Source: Burkholderiales bacterium (lineage in GTDB: Bacteria; Pseudomonadota; Gammaproteobacteria; Burkholderiales; Burkholderiaceae_C). Taken from it: DNA of 64,000 nt. A program made the translations under genes and the position numbers. The notes below the pieces were generated by a model. It was not told where the DNA came from, made no database searches, and saw only the letters and a program-made list of their open reading frames with translations. Below are positions 28,437-36,578 of this stretch, piece after piece (positions within the stretch are counted from its first letter, which is position 1; the number at the start of each line of letters is the position of its first letter). The DNA is taken from positions 1-64,000 of the forward strand of contig JAUVWL010000020.1 in assembly GCA_030604135.1 (NCBI GenBank), given 5' to 3'.

Positions 28437-29656
28437 GCCGGCCTCCGCAGGGTGTACTGCACCACGTCGATGCTGGCCTGCGCAAAGGCCGCTTCACAGT
28501 AGGCCAGGTAGAACTCCCAGATGCGCAGGAACTCGGTGTCGAAGCCCTGCCGCAGCACCTCGTCCTGCTGTTGCAGGAAACGCTCGCGCCAGAACGCCAG
28601 GGTGCGCGCGTAGTCCTGGCCGAAGGCGAACTCCTCGACCACCTCCAGCCCTGCCTGTCGGGCCTGCGCCCGGAACTCGTGCGGGCAGGGCAGGCAGCCA
28701 CCGGGGAAGATGTACTGCTGGATGAAGTCGGTGCCGCGGATGTAGCGGTCGAACAGCGCGTCGTCAATCACGATGCTCTGGATGCAGGCCTGGCCACCCG
28801 GCTTGAGCAGGTCGTGCACGGACTTGAAGTAGGTCGGCCAGTATTCCTGACCCACTGCTTCGACCATCTCGATCGAGCAGATCGCGTCATAGGGACCGTC
28901 GTTGATGTCCCGATAGTCCATCAACCTCAGGTCGGCCCGGTCGCCCGCAGCATCCAGTCGCCGGGTGGCGTATTCGAGCTGTTCGGTCGAGAGCGTCACG
29001 CCGGTGATGCGGGCGTCGAACTCGGTGGTGGCCATTTCGGCCAATGCTCCCCAGCCGCAGCCGATCTCCAGCACACGGTCGCCCGCCTGCACACCTGCCG
29101 ACTTCAGGGCGCGGCGGACCTTGGCGTGCTGGGCCTGCACCATGTCCATGTCGGACCGTTCGAACCAGGCCGACGAGTAGTTCATGGTCTCGTCCAGCCA
29201 CAGGCGGTAGAAGGCGTTGCCCAGGTCGTAGTGGACGTGGATGTTGCGGCGGCTGTTGGCCTTGGAATTGCGGTTGAGCAGGTGGCGCACACGGTAGGCC
29301 AGGCGCCCCAGCCAAGTGCCGTAGATGACCTTGTCGACTTCGCGCCGGTTGGCCACCAGCAAGCCGAGCAATGCGCTCAGGTTGGGCGTCGACCAGTCAC
29401 CGGCCACGTAGCTCTCAGCGAAGCCGATGTCACCCGATTTCAGTGCGGCGCTGCAGGCATTCCAGTTGTGCAGCTGGATGCTGGCGTGCGGACCCTCGGC
29501 GCTGCCAAAGCGCTGCACCGTGCCGTCCGGCAGGGTCACGGTCAGGCTGCCATGCTGCATGCGCTGCAGCAGTTGCAGCACGCTGCGGGCGGCGGCTGGG
29601 GCGTTGCGGGGCAGGGCGAAACCGGCTGGGCCGGGGCGGGCGGTGGTGCTGTTCAT
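28433..29656 (-). CDS. cfa: cyclopropane-fatty-acyl-phospholipid synthase family methyltransferase
   Basis: A 407-residue SAM-dependent enzyme. It has an N-terminal lipid-facing domain, the SAM site VLEIGCGWGALAEMATTEF and family motifs HYDLGNAFYRLWLDETMNYSSAWF and FPGGCLPCPHEF. Classical CFA synthase methylenates phospholipid double bonds; the close relative UfaM instead methylates during furan fatty acid synthesis. Its operon with a FAD oxidoreductase and DUF1365, under a probable light regulator, makes a modified fatty acid other than plain cyclopropane plausible. ATG overlaps the DUF1365 stop by four bases. Confidence 0.9.
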   Translation of the reverse strand: MNSTTARPGPAGFALPRNAPAAARSVLQLLQRMQHGSLTVTLPDGTVQRFGSAEGPHASIQLHNWNACSAALKSGDIGFAESYVAGDWSTPNLSALLGLLVANRREVDKVIYGTWLGRLAYRVRHLLNRNSKANSRRNIHVHYDLGNAFYRLWLDETMNYSSAWFERSDMDMVQAQHAKVRRALKSAGVQAGDRVLEIGCGWGALAEMATTEFDARITGVTLSTEQLEYATRRLDAAGDRADLRLMDYRDINDGPYDAICSIEMVEAVGQEYWPTYFKSVHDLLKPGGQACIQSIVIDDALFDRYIRGTDFIQQYIFPGGCLPCPHEFRAQARQAGLEVVEEFAFGQDYARTLAFWRERFLQQQDEVLRQGFDTEFLRIWEFYLAYCEAAFAQASIDVVQYTLRRPA

Positions 29657-30483
29657 GGGCGGCTGGGGTGGACGGCGGTTTCAGCGGAATTCGGGTGGGC
29701 AAGGGCGGCTCGGCCCTGGGTCACGAAGTGGTCTGGCGCCGGTGGCTGCCGGAAGAATGGGGTGCGTTGCAGCCACAGGCGCAGGGCCTGCCAGTGGATG
29801 CGGGCGATCACGCCCACAGTCATCAATGGGTGACGCCACAGGGCGCGCCGGGCACTGGCCGGTGTCAGGGGTTCCAGCCGGCCGCTGACACTGGTGTGGA
29901 TCAGGGCACCGGCTTTCGGGTCGTCGTGGTAGTCGACGCGCGCCACGGTGCGGTCGCCATCCGGTCCGCCGTCGCGCATGAACACGAAGCGGTAGTGGCC
30001 CCGGACCGGGCAGAAAGGGGACACATGCATGGCCTTGCCGGCCTCGATCGGCTGGCCGTAGCGCGGCTGGTCGAGCAGGTAGCAGTGGCGTTCGCCGAAG
30101 GTGTTGTTGACCTCTGCAACGATGACGCGCAGGCTGCCGTCGGCCCGGTGTGCGTACCAGAAGCTCACCGGCTTGAACACGTAGCCCAGTACCCGCGGGT
30201 AGGTGTGCAGCCAGACCTCGCCGTCGGCATCGGTGATGCCGTGGCTGGCCAGCAGCCCGTCGAACCAGGCCAGGCAGTCGTTGTTGCCATCACCGTGGTC
30301 GGCGTCCCTGAAGCCGAGCGCGGCCGGGCGGTTGCGGGCCAACTGCCCCGGGCCGTGATCGCGCAGGCTGCGCAGCGGCAGCATCAGGAAATAGGTGGGG
30401 TAGGCAAAAGCGTGGCGCTTTGGCCGGGTGCGCGTGTGGCGCACCTGGCCAAAGCCGATCTGGGCCGTTGCCGGTCTGGTCAT
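29653..30483 (-). CDS. DUF1365 protein
   Basis: A 276-residue DUF1365 protein: FGQVRHTRTRPKRHAFAYPTYFLMLPL at the N terminus and the core LGYVFKPVSFWYAHRADGSLRVIVAEVNNTFGERHCY. This domain nearly always lies between a FAD-dependent amine-oxidase-like gene and a CFA synthase, as here; it is named from that association with lipid modification, not from biochemistry. Both ends overlap the neighbours by four bases. Confidence 0.88.
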   Translation of the reverse strand: MTRPATAQIGFGQVRHTRTRPKRHAFAYPTYFLMLPLRSLRDHGPGQLARNRPAALGFRDADHGDGNNDCLAWFDGLLASHGITDADGEVWLHTYPRVLGYVFKPVSFWYAHRADGSLRVIVAEVNNTFGERHCYLLDQPRYGQPIEAGKAMHVSPFCPVRGHYRFVFMRDGGPDGDRTVARVDYHDDPKAGALIHTSVSGRLEPLTPASARRALWRHPLMTVGVIARIHWQALRLWLQRTPFFRQPPAPDHFVTQGRAALAHPNSAETAVHPSRP

Positions 30484-31898
30484 GCCGCTGCCTCCGGCGA
30501 GCGCTTGAGCCAGCCGTTCGATGGTGCGACCCTGGCTTCCTGGCCATGGTCGACACGCAGCGCCTCGGCCGCTGCCAGGCCCGACTTCAGGCCGTCTTCG
30601 TGGAAGCCATAGCCGGCCCAGGCCCCGGCGAAATAGGTGCGCATCTGGCCTTGCAGCTGGGGCAGCTGGCGCTGGGCCCGGATGGCGGCCAGGTCGAACA
30701 CCGGGTGGGCGTATTCGTAGCGCCCGACCACGGTCGACTCGTTGATCGGGCGCTGCGGGTTGAGCGACACCACCACCGCTTGCTGCACCGGCAGCGGCTG
30801 CAGCTTGTTGAGCAGGTAGTGCAGGCAGACCTGGGCCGACTCGCGGTCGGCACTGGGCGCGCGCTCGTAGTTCCAGGCCGCCCAGGCGCGGCGGCTCTGC
30901 GGCAGCACCGAGGTGTCGGTGTGCAGCACCGCCAGGTTGGGCTGGTAGCGGATGGCGCCCAGCACCTCGCGCTCCTGCGGCTGGGCACCATCACCCAGGA
31001 TGCGCAGGGCCTGGTCGCTGTGGCAGGCCAGCACCAGCGCGTCGAAACGCTCCACACCCTGGCGGGTGATCACACTCACACCCTGGTGGTCACGCAGCAC
31101 CCGCAGCACCGGGGTGGACAGGCGGTGGTCCTGCAGGCCTGCAATGATCTTCTGCACATAGGCCCGCGCGCCGCCGGCCACCGTGTACCACTGCGGCCGG
31201 TTGCTGACCTGGATCAGGCCGTGGTTGTGGCAGAAGCGCACCATGGTGGCGACCGGGAACTGCAGCATCTGGTCGGTCGGACAGCTCCAGATGCAGCCCA
31301 TCATGGGCAGGAAGTACCAGTCGCGGAATTCGTCGGAGAAGCGCTGCTCGAGCAGGAAATCGCCCAGTGGCTGCATCAGCGGGCTGTCGGGGCGCAGGTC
31401 TTCGCCACGCAGGGCCAGGGCGGTCGTGATGCGGTTGAAACGCAGGATGTCCGAGAGCATGCGCCAGAAGCGCGGCCGCAGCAGGTTGCCGCGCTGGGCG
31501 AACACGGTCGACAGGTCGGAGCCGCTCCATTCGAGCGGGCCACCACCCGCGCCGGCGCCGGGCGCCTGCACCGAGAAGGACATGTCCGACTTGGCGACCG
31601 GCACGTCCAGTTCGGCAAACAGGGCCAGCAGGTTAGGGTAGGTGCGCTCGTTGAGCACCAGGAAGCCGGTGTCCACACCGAACGTCACCGGTCGGCCGTC
31701 CGGGCCGGGCAGGGCCATGTCCACCGTGTGCGTGTGGCCGCCGTAGTAATCGCCGGCCTCGAACAGGGTGACCCTGGCATGCTGGCGCAGGGCGTGGGCT
31801 GCAGACAGCCCGGCGATGCCGGAACCCACCACCGCGACCCGGGGACCGGGCTGCGGGATGCGCTGCGGGCTGGGGGGAGATGCGGGGTCTGAGTACAT
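30480..31898 (-). CDS. FAD-dependent oxidoreductase (amine oxidase-like)
   Basis: The 472-residue flavoprotein has the dinucleotide-binding motif VAVVGSGIAGLSAAHALRQH, an Arg/Gly second motif and a C-terminal FAD contact (YFAGAWAGYGFHEDGLKSGLAAAEAL). It resembles the oxidase of bacterial CFA/DUF1365 operons, relatives of which take part in furan fatty acid formation. ATG 31898 is one base after the stop of a possible 79-codon leader frame. It is the first gene of the eight-gene lipid operon. Confidence 0.88.
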   Translation of the reverse strand: MYSDPASPPSPQRIPQPGPRVAVVGSGIAGLSAAHALRQHARVTLFEAGDYYGGHTHTVDMALPGPDGRPVTFGVDTGFLVLNERTYPNLLALFAELDVPVAKSDMSFSVQAPGAGAGGGPLEWSGSDLSTVFAQRGNLLRPRFWRMLSDILRFNRITTALALRGEDLRPDSPLMQPLGDFLLEQRFSDEFRDWYFLPMMGCIWSCPTDQMLQFPVATMVRFCHNHGLIQVSNRPQWYTVAGGARAYVQKIIAGLQDHRLSTPVLRVLRDHQGVSVITRQGVERFDALVLACHSDQALRILGDGAQPQEREVLGAIRYQPNLAVLHTDTSVLPQSRRAWAAWNYERAPSADRESAQVCLHYLLNKLQPLPVQQAVVVSLNPQRPINESTVVGRYEYAHPVFDLAAIRAQRQLPQLQGQMRTYFAGAWAGYGFHEDGLKSGLAAAEALRVDHGQEARVAPSNGWLKRSPEAAA

Positions 31899-31899
31899 G

Positions 31900-32139
31900 T
31901 CAGACCTCTTGGGCGACCTGCTGGCCGCCGGTGAAAGAAAAAACTGCGAAGCGCCCCGAAACGAACAAGGGAGGGAGGGAGGAGGAGGAGAAGCGCCTCG
32001 GGATTTCAACCGGGCTCGCACCCGGAAGGCTTCGCAGTTCAAAAACCTGGGCTTGCAGGCCGGGTACGCCGGCCTGCTGTCCACCTCTGCGCGTTGAGAG
32101 GACCGGGGTGCCGGGAAAGTTCCGAAAATTTTGGATCAT
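31900..32139 (-). CDS. possible 79-codon leader ORF upstream of the FAD operon
   Basis: An ATG at 32139 has an ideal ribosome site (GGAGG at 32145-32149, five bases upstream). The frame runs 79 codons and stops one base before the ATG of the FAD oxidoreductase, so translation could be coupled. The product (MIQNFRNFPGTPVL... ending QQVAQEV) is low in complexity, has a Ser/Pro run and matches no family I know. The frame overlaps a hairpin-forming region, so it may be a regulatory reading frame or no gene at all. Confidence 0.3.
   Translation of the reverse strand: MIQNFRNFPGTPVLSTRRGGQQAGVPGLQAQVFELRSLPGASPVEIPRRFSSSSLPPLFVSGRFAVFSFTGGQQVAQEV
31936..32040 (-). ncRNA. hairpin-forming CU-rich leader or small RNA
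   Basis: On the minus strand AACTGCGAAGC (32039-32029) pairs exactly with GCTTCGCAGTT (31952-31942), followed by a run of six T (31936-31941), a terminator-like end. Inside are a CCGGG/CCCGG hairpin and a CCCGA/TCGGG stem that closes a loop made of CTCCTCCTCC and CCCTCCCTCCC stretches. Such CCUCC-rich loops occur in stress-induced CcsR/cuckoo RNAs, which act as anti-Shine-Dalgarno-like baits. It could be an attenuator of the downstream operon or a separate sRNA. Confidence 0.35.
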
Positions 32140-32213
32140 CGTGTCCTCCAGGGCACTGAAACGCTTCAAAGGAAAAGACCTCTCGGCCGCCAAATGAACT
32201 TACTGGTTTCATT

Positions 32214-32229
32214 GTGACTGATCGGTCAC
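32214..32229. promoter_or_regulatory. 16-bp palindrome, candidate operator of FAD operon
   Basis: GTGACTGATCGGTCAC is palindromic at 14 of 16 positions and overlaps the stop codon of the glutathione peroxidase gene, about 315 bp upstream of the FAD oxidoreductase. On the minus strand a CGATCA box inside it is followed 16 bases later by TAAGT. This weakly recalls ECF (ChrR-linked RpoE) promoters of singlet-oxygen genes. The regulator is not identified. Confidence 0.3.
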
Positions 32230-32861
32230 TTTTTGGTCGAGAGAAACTTTTCAATGTCCCTGATCAAATCAGGGTTATCAGGGGTGGTCTGGCTGTTGAA
32301 GCTGCGAACCGTCTGACCGTCGCGGGCCACGAGGTACTTGTGGAAGTTCCAGCCGGGGGCCTGTCCGGTGCGGTTGGCCAGTTCCCGGTACAGCGGGTTG
32401 GCCTGGCGCCCGGTCACCGATGTTTTGCCGAACATCGGAAACTTCACACCGAAGGTGTTTTCGCAGAACTCGGCGATGGCCTGGTTGCTGCCGGGCTCCT
32501 GGCGGCCGAAGTCGTTGGACGGAAAGCCCAGCACCACAAAGCCCTGGTCGCGGTAGCGCGCGTAAAGCGCCTCCAGGCCCGCGTACTGACCGGTGAAGCC
32601 GCACAGGCTGGCGGTGTTCACCACCAGCAGCACCTGGCCCTGGTACTGGCAAAGGTCCTGCTCCACCTCGTCCTGCAAGCGTTCAAAGCGTTGTCTCAAC
32701 AGCGGTGGACAGGTGCCACCGGACGCCATGGCGGCTTGTGCTGCGGGCGATGCGGGGGGCTGCGCGATGGGCGTGCCGGGCAGCAGCAGGCCCATGACAC
32801 CGATCACCAGGGCAGCACGAATCCGCACCCGCAGCCAGGACTTGACATGGACATTCTTCAT
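32226..32861 (-). CDS. glutathione peroxidase family protein, exported
   Basis: A 211-residue thiol peroxidase with an N-terminal signal/anchor (about 12-35). The peroxidatic Cys lies in NTASLCGFTGQYAGLEAL, followed by FPSNDFGRQEPG and the WNFHKYLV motif. It is a Cys type (no selenocysteine) and would reduce hydroperoxides, probably lipid peroxides at the cell envelope, via glutathione or thioredoxin-like donors. Its start (ATG 32861) is 49 bp from the divergent photoreceptor gene, so both may answer to the same light or oxidative signal. Confidence 0.87.
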   Translation of the reverse strand: MKNVHVKSWLRVRIRAALVIGVMGLLLPGTPIAQPPASPAAQAAMASGGTCPPLLRQRFERLQDEVEQDLCQYQGQVLLVVNTASLCGFTGQYAGLEALYARYRDQGFVVLGFPSNDFGRQEPGSNQAIAEFCENTFGVKFPMFGKTSVTGRQANPLYRELANRTGQAPGWNFHKYLVARDGQTVRSFNSQTTPDNPDLIRDIEKFLSTKK

Positions 32862-32910
32862 TTCCAGCCTCACAGGACGATAATTCGAGAACATTCTGAC
32901 GTGTTTGTCC

Positions 32911-33915
32911 ATGACAAGTTCGATCACCGGCGAGCCGGTCCACCACAGCATTGCCGACGTCGAGCGGGACACCGGTCTGTCCAAGGACACCTTGCGCGTC
33001 TGGGAGCGCCGCTACGGCTTTCCCCAGCCGACCCGCGACGCCCAGGGCGAGCGCCAGTACGACGACGAGCAGCTCACCCGGCTGCGCCATGTGCGCCGCC
33101 TCATTGATGCCGGCCACCGGCCGGGCCGGGTGGTGCCCTTGCCGCTGACCGACCTGCTGCAGCTGGATACGCAGGATCGGGCCGGGCGGATGCAGGGCGG
33201 CGCGAATCCGTCGCGCGGCCGGTCACGCACCGCCGCGCCGGCCCCCGAGCCCTGCCCCGACATCCCACGCTGGCTGGCCATGCTGGGCCAGCAGGACGTG
33301 GTGGCCTTGCGCCAGTCACTGCAACAGGCCTTGCTGGAGCGGGGCCTGGCACGCATGCTGGTCGAGTGTGTGGCGCCCATGAACCTGCAGGTCGGCCAGG
33401 CCTGGATCGAAGGGCGGCTGGCGGTGCACCAGGAACACCTCTACACCGAAGTGGTGCAAGGTTTGCTGCGCCAGGCCATGGCGCAGGCGGCGACCCAGCG
33501 GCCGCTGCTCGCGCCCCGTGTGCTGCTGACCACCCTGCCGGGCGAACCCCACGCCCTGGGCCTGCTGATGGCCGAATGCATGCTGGTGCTCGAGGGCTGC
33601 CACACGGTGCCCCTGGGCACCCAGACCCCGCTGCCCGAGATCGTGGCGGCGGTGCAGGCCGGTGGTGCCGACATCGTTGCCCTGGGGTTCAGCGGCATCC
33701 AGAACCCGCGCGAGGTCAGAACCGCTCTGGAGCAACTGCGCCAGCGCCTGCCACCGCAGGTGCACATCTGGGCTGGCGGCCAGGTCCCGGCGATGAGCCG
33801 CCGTGCCCAGGCTGGCGCCTCGGGTTGGCAGGCCATGGGCCGTCTGGTCGATATTCCCATGGCGGTGGCGGCCTGGCGGGCCACCCAGTCGGTGCGTGAC
33901 GGCACCCATGGCTGA
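32911..33915 (+). CDS. litR: LitR/CarH-type B12-dependent light-responsive MerR regulator
   Basis: A 334-residue regulator with an N-terminal MerR winged helix (HSIADVERDTGLSKDTLRVWERRYGFPQP), a linker, then a cobalamin-binding pair of domains. The photoreceptor signature is complete: Trp165-x9-Glu175-His176 in the four-helix cap and ExHxxG (Glu212, His214, Gly217) in the Rossmann domain. In CarH/LitR, adenosylcobalamin holds a DNA-bound tetramer in the dark and light breaks it, turning targets on. Photolyase, DUF2256 and lipid genes alongside are typical targets. ATG 32911 is used instead of the TTG six bases earlier. Confidence 0.9.
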   Translation: MTSSITGEPVHHSIADVERDTGLSKDTLRVWERRYGFPQPTRDAQGERQYDDEQLTRLRHVRRLIDAGHRPGRVVPLPLTDLLQLDTQDRAGRMQGGANPSRGRSRTAAPAPEPCPDIPRWLAMLGQQDVVALRQSLQQALLERGLARMLVECVAPMNLQVGQAWIEGRLAVHQEHLYTEVVQGLLRQAMAQAATQRPLLAPRVLLTTLPGEPHALGLLMAECMLVLEGCHTVPLGTQTPLPEIVAAVQAGGADIVALGFSGIQNPREVRTALEQLRQRLPPQVHIWAGGQVPAMSRRAQAGASGWQAMGRLVDIPMAVAAWRATQSVRDGTHG

Positions 33916-34078
33916 GCGCGCGGGCGCAGTGGGCTTCAAAGGCAACAAGGCCAGTCTGCCGCAGAAGCCCTGCCTGGCCTGCGGGCGCCCCATGAGCTGG
34001 CGCCGCAAATGGGCCAGGGACTGGGACCAGGTGAAGTACTGCAGCGAGCGCTGCCGACGTGACGGCCCGGCGGGCTGA
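33908..34078 (+). CDS. DUF2256 zinc-ribbon-like small protein
   Basis: A 56-residue protein: GNKASLPQKPCLACGRPMSWRRKWARDWDQVKYCSERCRR. The four Cys (CxxC...CxxxC) suggest a zinc site. DUF2256 genes are commonly adjacent to photolyase/cryptochrome genes, as here. It starts within the last codons of the photoreceptor gene (8-base overlap), and its 3' end approaches the photolyase start. No function has been established for the family. Confidence 0.82.
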   Translation: MAERAGAVGFKGNKASLPQKPCLACGRPMSWRRKWARDWDQVKYCSERCRRDGPAG

Positions 34079-34091
34079 CGGTCCAGCCGGC

Positions 34092-35663
34092 ATGCCCAAC
34101 ATGACCGTGCGCCGTCTGGTGCTGGTTCTAGGTGACCAGCTGTGGCCGGACAACCCGGCGCTGGCTGGCTTTGATCCGGCACTGGACCGCGTCCTGCTGA
34201 TTGAAGCCCCGGGCGAAGCCGACGCCGTCTGGAGCCACAAGGCCCGGATCGCCCTGTTCCTCTCGGCCATGCGGCATTTCAGCGCCGACCTGCGTGCGCG
34301 CGGCTGGCCGGTGCGGCACCTGCATCTGGACGATGCCGACGAACAGGCGGCCGGCCGCCACCGGCTCGATCAACGCCTGGCCGCGCAGTTGCAGGCCCTG
34401 CGCCCGCAGCAACTGCATGTGTGCGAGGCCGGCGAGTGGCGCTTGCAACAGGCCATCGAAGCCTGTGCTGCCCAGGCCGGGGTGGTGTTGCAGTGGCACG
34501 AGGACACCCATTTCCTGTGCAGCCGAGAACGTTTTGCACGCTGGACCCAGGGTCGGCGCGAATGGCGCATGGAGCACTTCTACCGCCAGATGCGGCGCGA
34601 GCACCGCGTGCTGATGGACGGCGACGAGCCGCTCGGCGGTGCCTGGAACTTCGACGCCGATAACCGCAAGGCCTACCCCAAGGCGGGCCCGGGCTGGGTG
34701 CCTCCACCCGCGCGCTTCGAGCCCGACGAAAGCACCCGCGAGGTGCTGCAGCTGGTCGAACGCGAGTTTGCGAACCACCCCGGCACGCTGGCCGACTTCG
34801 CCTGGCCGGTCACCCGGGAGCAGGGCCTGCAGGCCCTGCGGCACTTCATTGACGAGCGCCTGATCGGCTTCGGCCCCTACCAGGACGCCATGTGGAACAA
34901 CACCCCCTTCGGCTGGCATTCGCTGCTGTCGGTGGCACTGAACCTGCACCTGATCCACCCGCGCGAGGTGATCGACGCGGTCGAGACCGCCCACCGCGAG
35001 CGCGGACCACGGGCCCTGCCACTGTCCAGCGTGGAAGGCTTCATCCGCCAGGTGCTGGGCTGGCGCGAGTTCATCCGCGGCGTCTACTGGCAGCAGATGC
35101 CCGGTCTGCGCGATGCGAATCACTTCGGCCACCAGCGTCCCCTGCCGGCCTGGTACTGGACCGGCCAGACCCGTATGGCCTGTTTGCGCGACGCCATCAG
35201 CCAGACCCTGCGCCACGGCTACGCGCACCACATCCAGCGCCTCATGCTCACCGGCCAGTTCGCGCTGCTGGCGCAGATCGATCCGCGAGCGGTGGCCGAC
35301 TGGTACCTGGCGGTCTATGTGGACGCCATCGAATGGGTGGAGCTGCCCAACGTGGCCGGCATGGCCCTGTATGCCGACGGCGGACGCTTCACCAGCAAGC
35401 CCTACGTGGCCAGCGGCCAGTACATCGACCGCATGAGCAACCACTGCCAGGGCTGCGCCTACCGCCCGACCCGGCGCAGCGGTGCCCAGGCCTGCCCGTT
35501 CACCACCCTGTACTGGGCCTTTCTGGACCGCCATGAGGCGGCGCTGGCGGTCAACCCGCGCACCGCGCTGATGGTGCGCAACCTGCAGCGGCTGTCGCCC
35601 GAAGAGCGCCAGGCTCTGCGTCTGCAGGCGGCCGATACCCTTGAGAATCTGAATGATTTGTAA
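34092..35663 (+). CDS. iron-sulfur bacterial photolyase/cryptochrome (PhrB/CryB type)
   Basis: The 523-residue protein belongs to the Fe-S-containing photolyase group (FeS-BCP, prokaryotic 6-4 photolyases). It starts RRLVLVLGDQLWPDNPAL and has FAD-domain motifs such as MWNNTPFGWHSLLS and GWREFIRGVYW. The four cluster Cys are visible in MACLRDAI, NHCQGCAYRP and AQACPFTTLYW. PhrB of Agrobacterium repairs (6-4) DNA photoproducts using FAD and a lumazine antenna; others act as light sensors. It is in a probable operon with litR and DUF2256. ATG 34101 is an alternative start. Confidence 0.9.
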   Translation: MPNMTVRRLVLVLGDQLWPDNPALAGFDPALDRVLLIEAPGEADAVWSHKARIALFLSAMRHFSADLRARGWPVRHLHLDDADEQAAGRHRLDQRLAAQLQALRPQQLHVCEAGEWRLQQAIEACAAQAGVVLQWHEDTHFLCSRERFARWTQGRREWRMEHFYRQMRREHRVLMDGDEPLGGAWNFDADNRKAYPKAGPGWVPPPARFEPDESTREVLQLVEREFANHPGTLADFAWPVTREQGLQALRHFIDERLIGFGPYQDAMWNNTPFGWHSLLSVALNLHLIHPREVIDAVETAHRERGPRALPLSSVEGFIRQVLGWREFIRGVYWQQMPGLRDANHFGHQRPLPAWYWTGQTRMACLRDAISQTLRHGYAHHIQRLMLTGQFALLAQIDPRAVADWYLAVYVDAIEWVELPNVAGMALYADGGRFTSKPYVASGQYIDRMSNHCQGCAYRPTRRSGAQACPFTTLYWAFLDRHEAALAVNPRTALMVRNLQRLSPEERQALRLQAADTLENLNDL

Positions 35664-35723
35664 GGTTTTTCAGTCAACAAGCCTACAATTTCTGTGTGTT
35701 TTCCCAGGCGACGGAGACCCGCC

Positions 35724-36578
35724 ATGCTGTACCCAGAACTCTTCAAACAACTCGAATCGGTCCGTTGGGACATGGACAAAGACATCCCCTGGGACCGTTT
35801 CGACGCCAGCCTGCTCAGTGACGAACAGGCCCAGACCATCAAGATGAACGCCATCACCGAGTGGGCGGCGCTGCCGGCCACCGAGATGTTCCTGCGCGAC
35901 AACCGTGACGACTCCGACTTCTCGGCCTTCATGTCGATCTGGTTCTTCGAGGAACAGAAACACTCGCTGGTGCTGATGGAGTACCTGCGCCGCTTCCGCC
36001 CCGACCTTGCGCCGACCGAGCAGGAGCTGCACGACATCCGCTTCGAGTTCGACCCGGCGCCCGCGCTGGAGACGCTGATGCTGCATTTCTGCGGCGAAAT
36101 CCGCCTGAACCACTGGTACCGCCGCGCCAGCGAATGGCACACCGAGCCGGTCATCAAGCACATCTACCAGACGCTCAGTCAGGACGAAGCACGCCACGGC
36201 GGTGCCTACCTGCGCTACATGAAGCGCGCCATCGGCAAGTTCGGCGACGAGGCCCGTTCGGCCTTCGCCAAGGTCGGTGTCCTCATGGCCAGTGCGCGGC
36301 GCACGGCCCAGGCCCTGCACCCGACCAACCTGCATGTGAACAAGGCCCTGTTCCCGCGCGACACCATCCAGAGCCGCCTGCCCAACCCCGAGTGGCTGGA
36401 GCACTGGCTGGACAAGCAGATCGACTTCGACACGGTCTGGGAAACCAAGGTGGTCGAACGCATCCTGCACAACATGAGCCTGCTCATGGACCAGAGTTTC
36501 AAGACCGTGCAGGAGCTCAACCGCTTCCGCAAGTCGCTGGCGGTCAGCCCGGCTGCGGCCGTCGGCGGCGCCACCTGA
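35724..36578 (+). CDS. ferritin-like diiron protein
   Basis: A 284-residue all-helical protein with diiron carboxylate motifs EEQKH (76-80) and QDEARHGG (two ExxH pairs), resembling ferritin-like and acyl-ACP desaturase-like proteins. Position downstream of the photolyase (60 bp, GGAGA ribosome site) suggests a link to light or oxidative response, perhaps as an oxygenase or desaturase for lipids. Neither ferritin storage nor a specific reaction can be assigned from sequence. Confidence 0.75.
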   Translation: MLYPELFKQLESVRWDMDKDIPWDRFDASLLSDEQAQTIKMNAITEWAALPATEMFLRDNRDDSDFSAFMSIWFFEEQKHSLVLMEYLRRFRPDLAPTEQELHDIRFEFDPAPALETLMLHFCGEIRLNHWYRRASEWHTEPVIKHIYQTLSQDEARHGGAYLRYMKRAIGKFGDEARSAFAKVGVLMASARRTAQALHPTNLHVNKALFPRDTIQSRLPNPEWLEHWLDKQIDFDTVWETKVVERILHNMSLLMDQSFKTVQELNRFRKSLAVSPAAAVGGAT

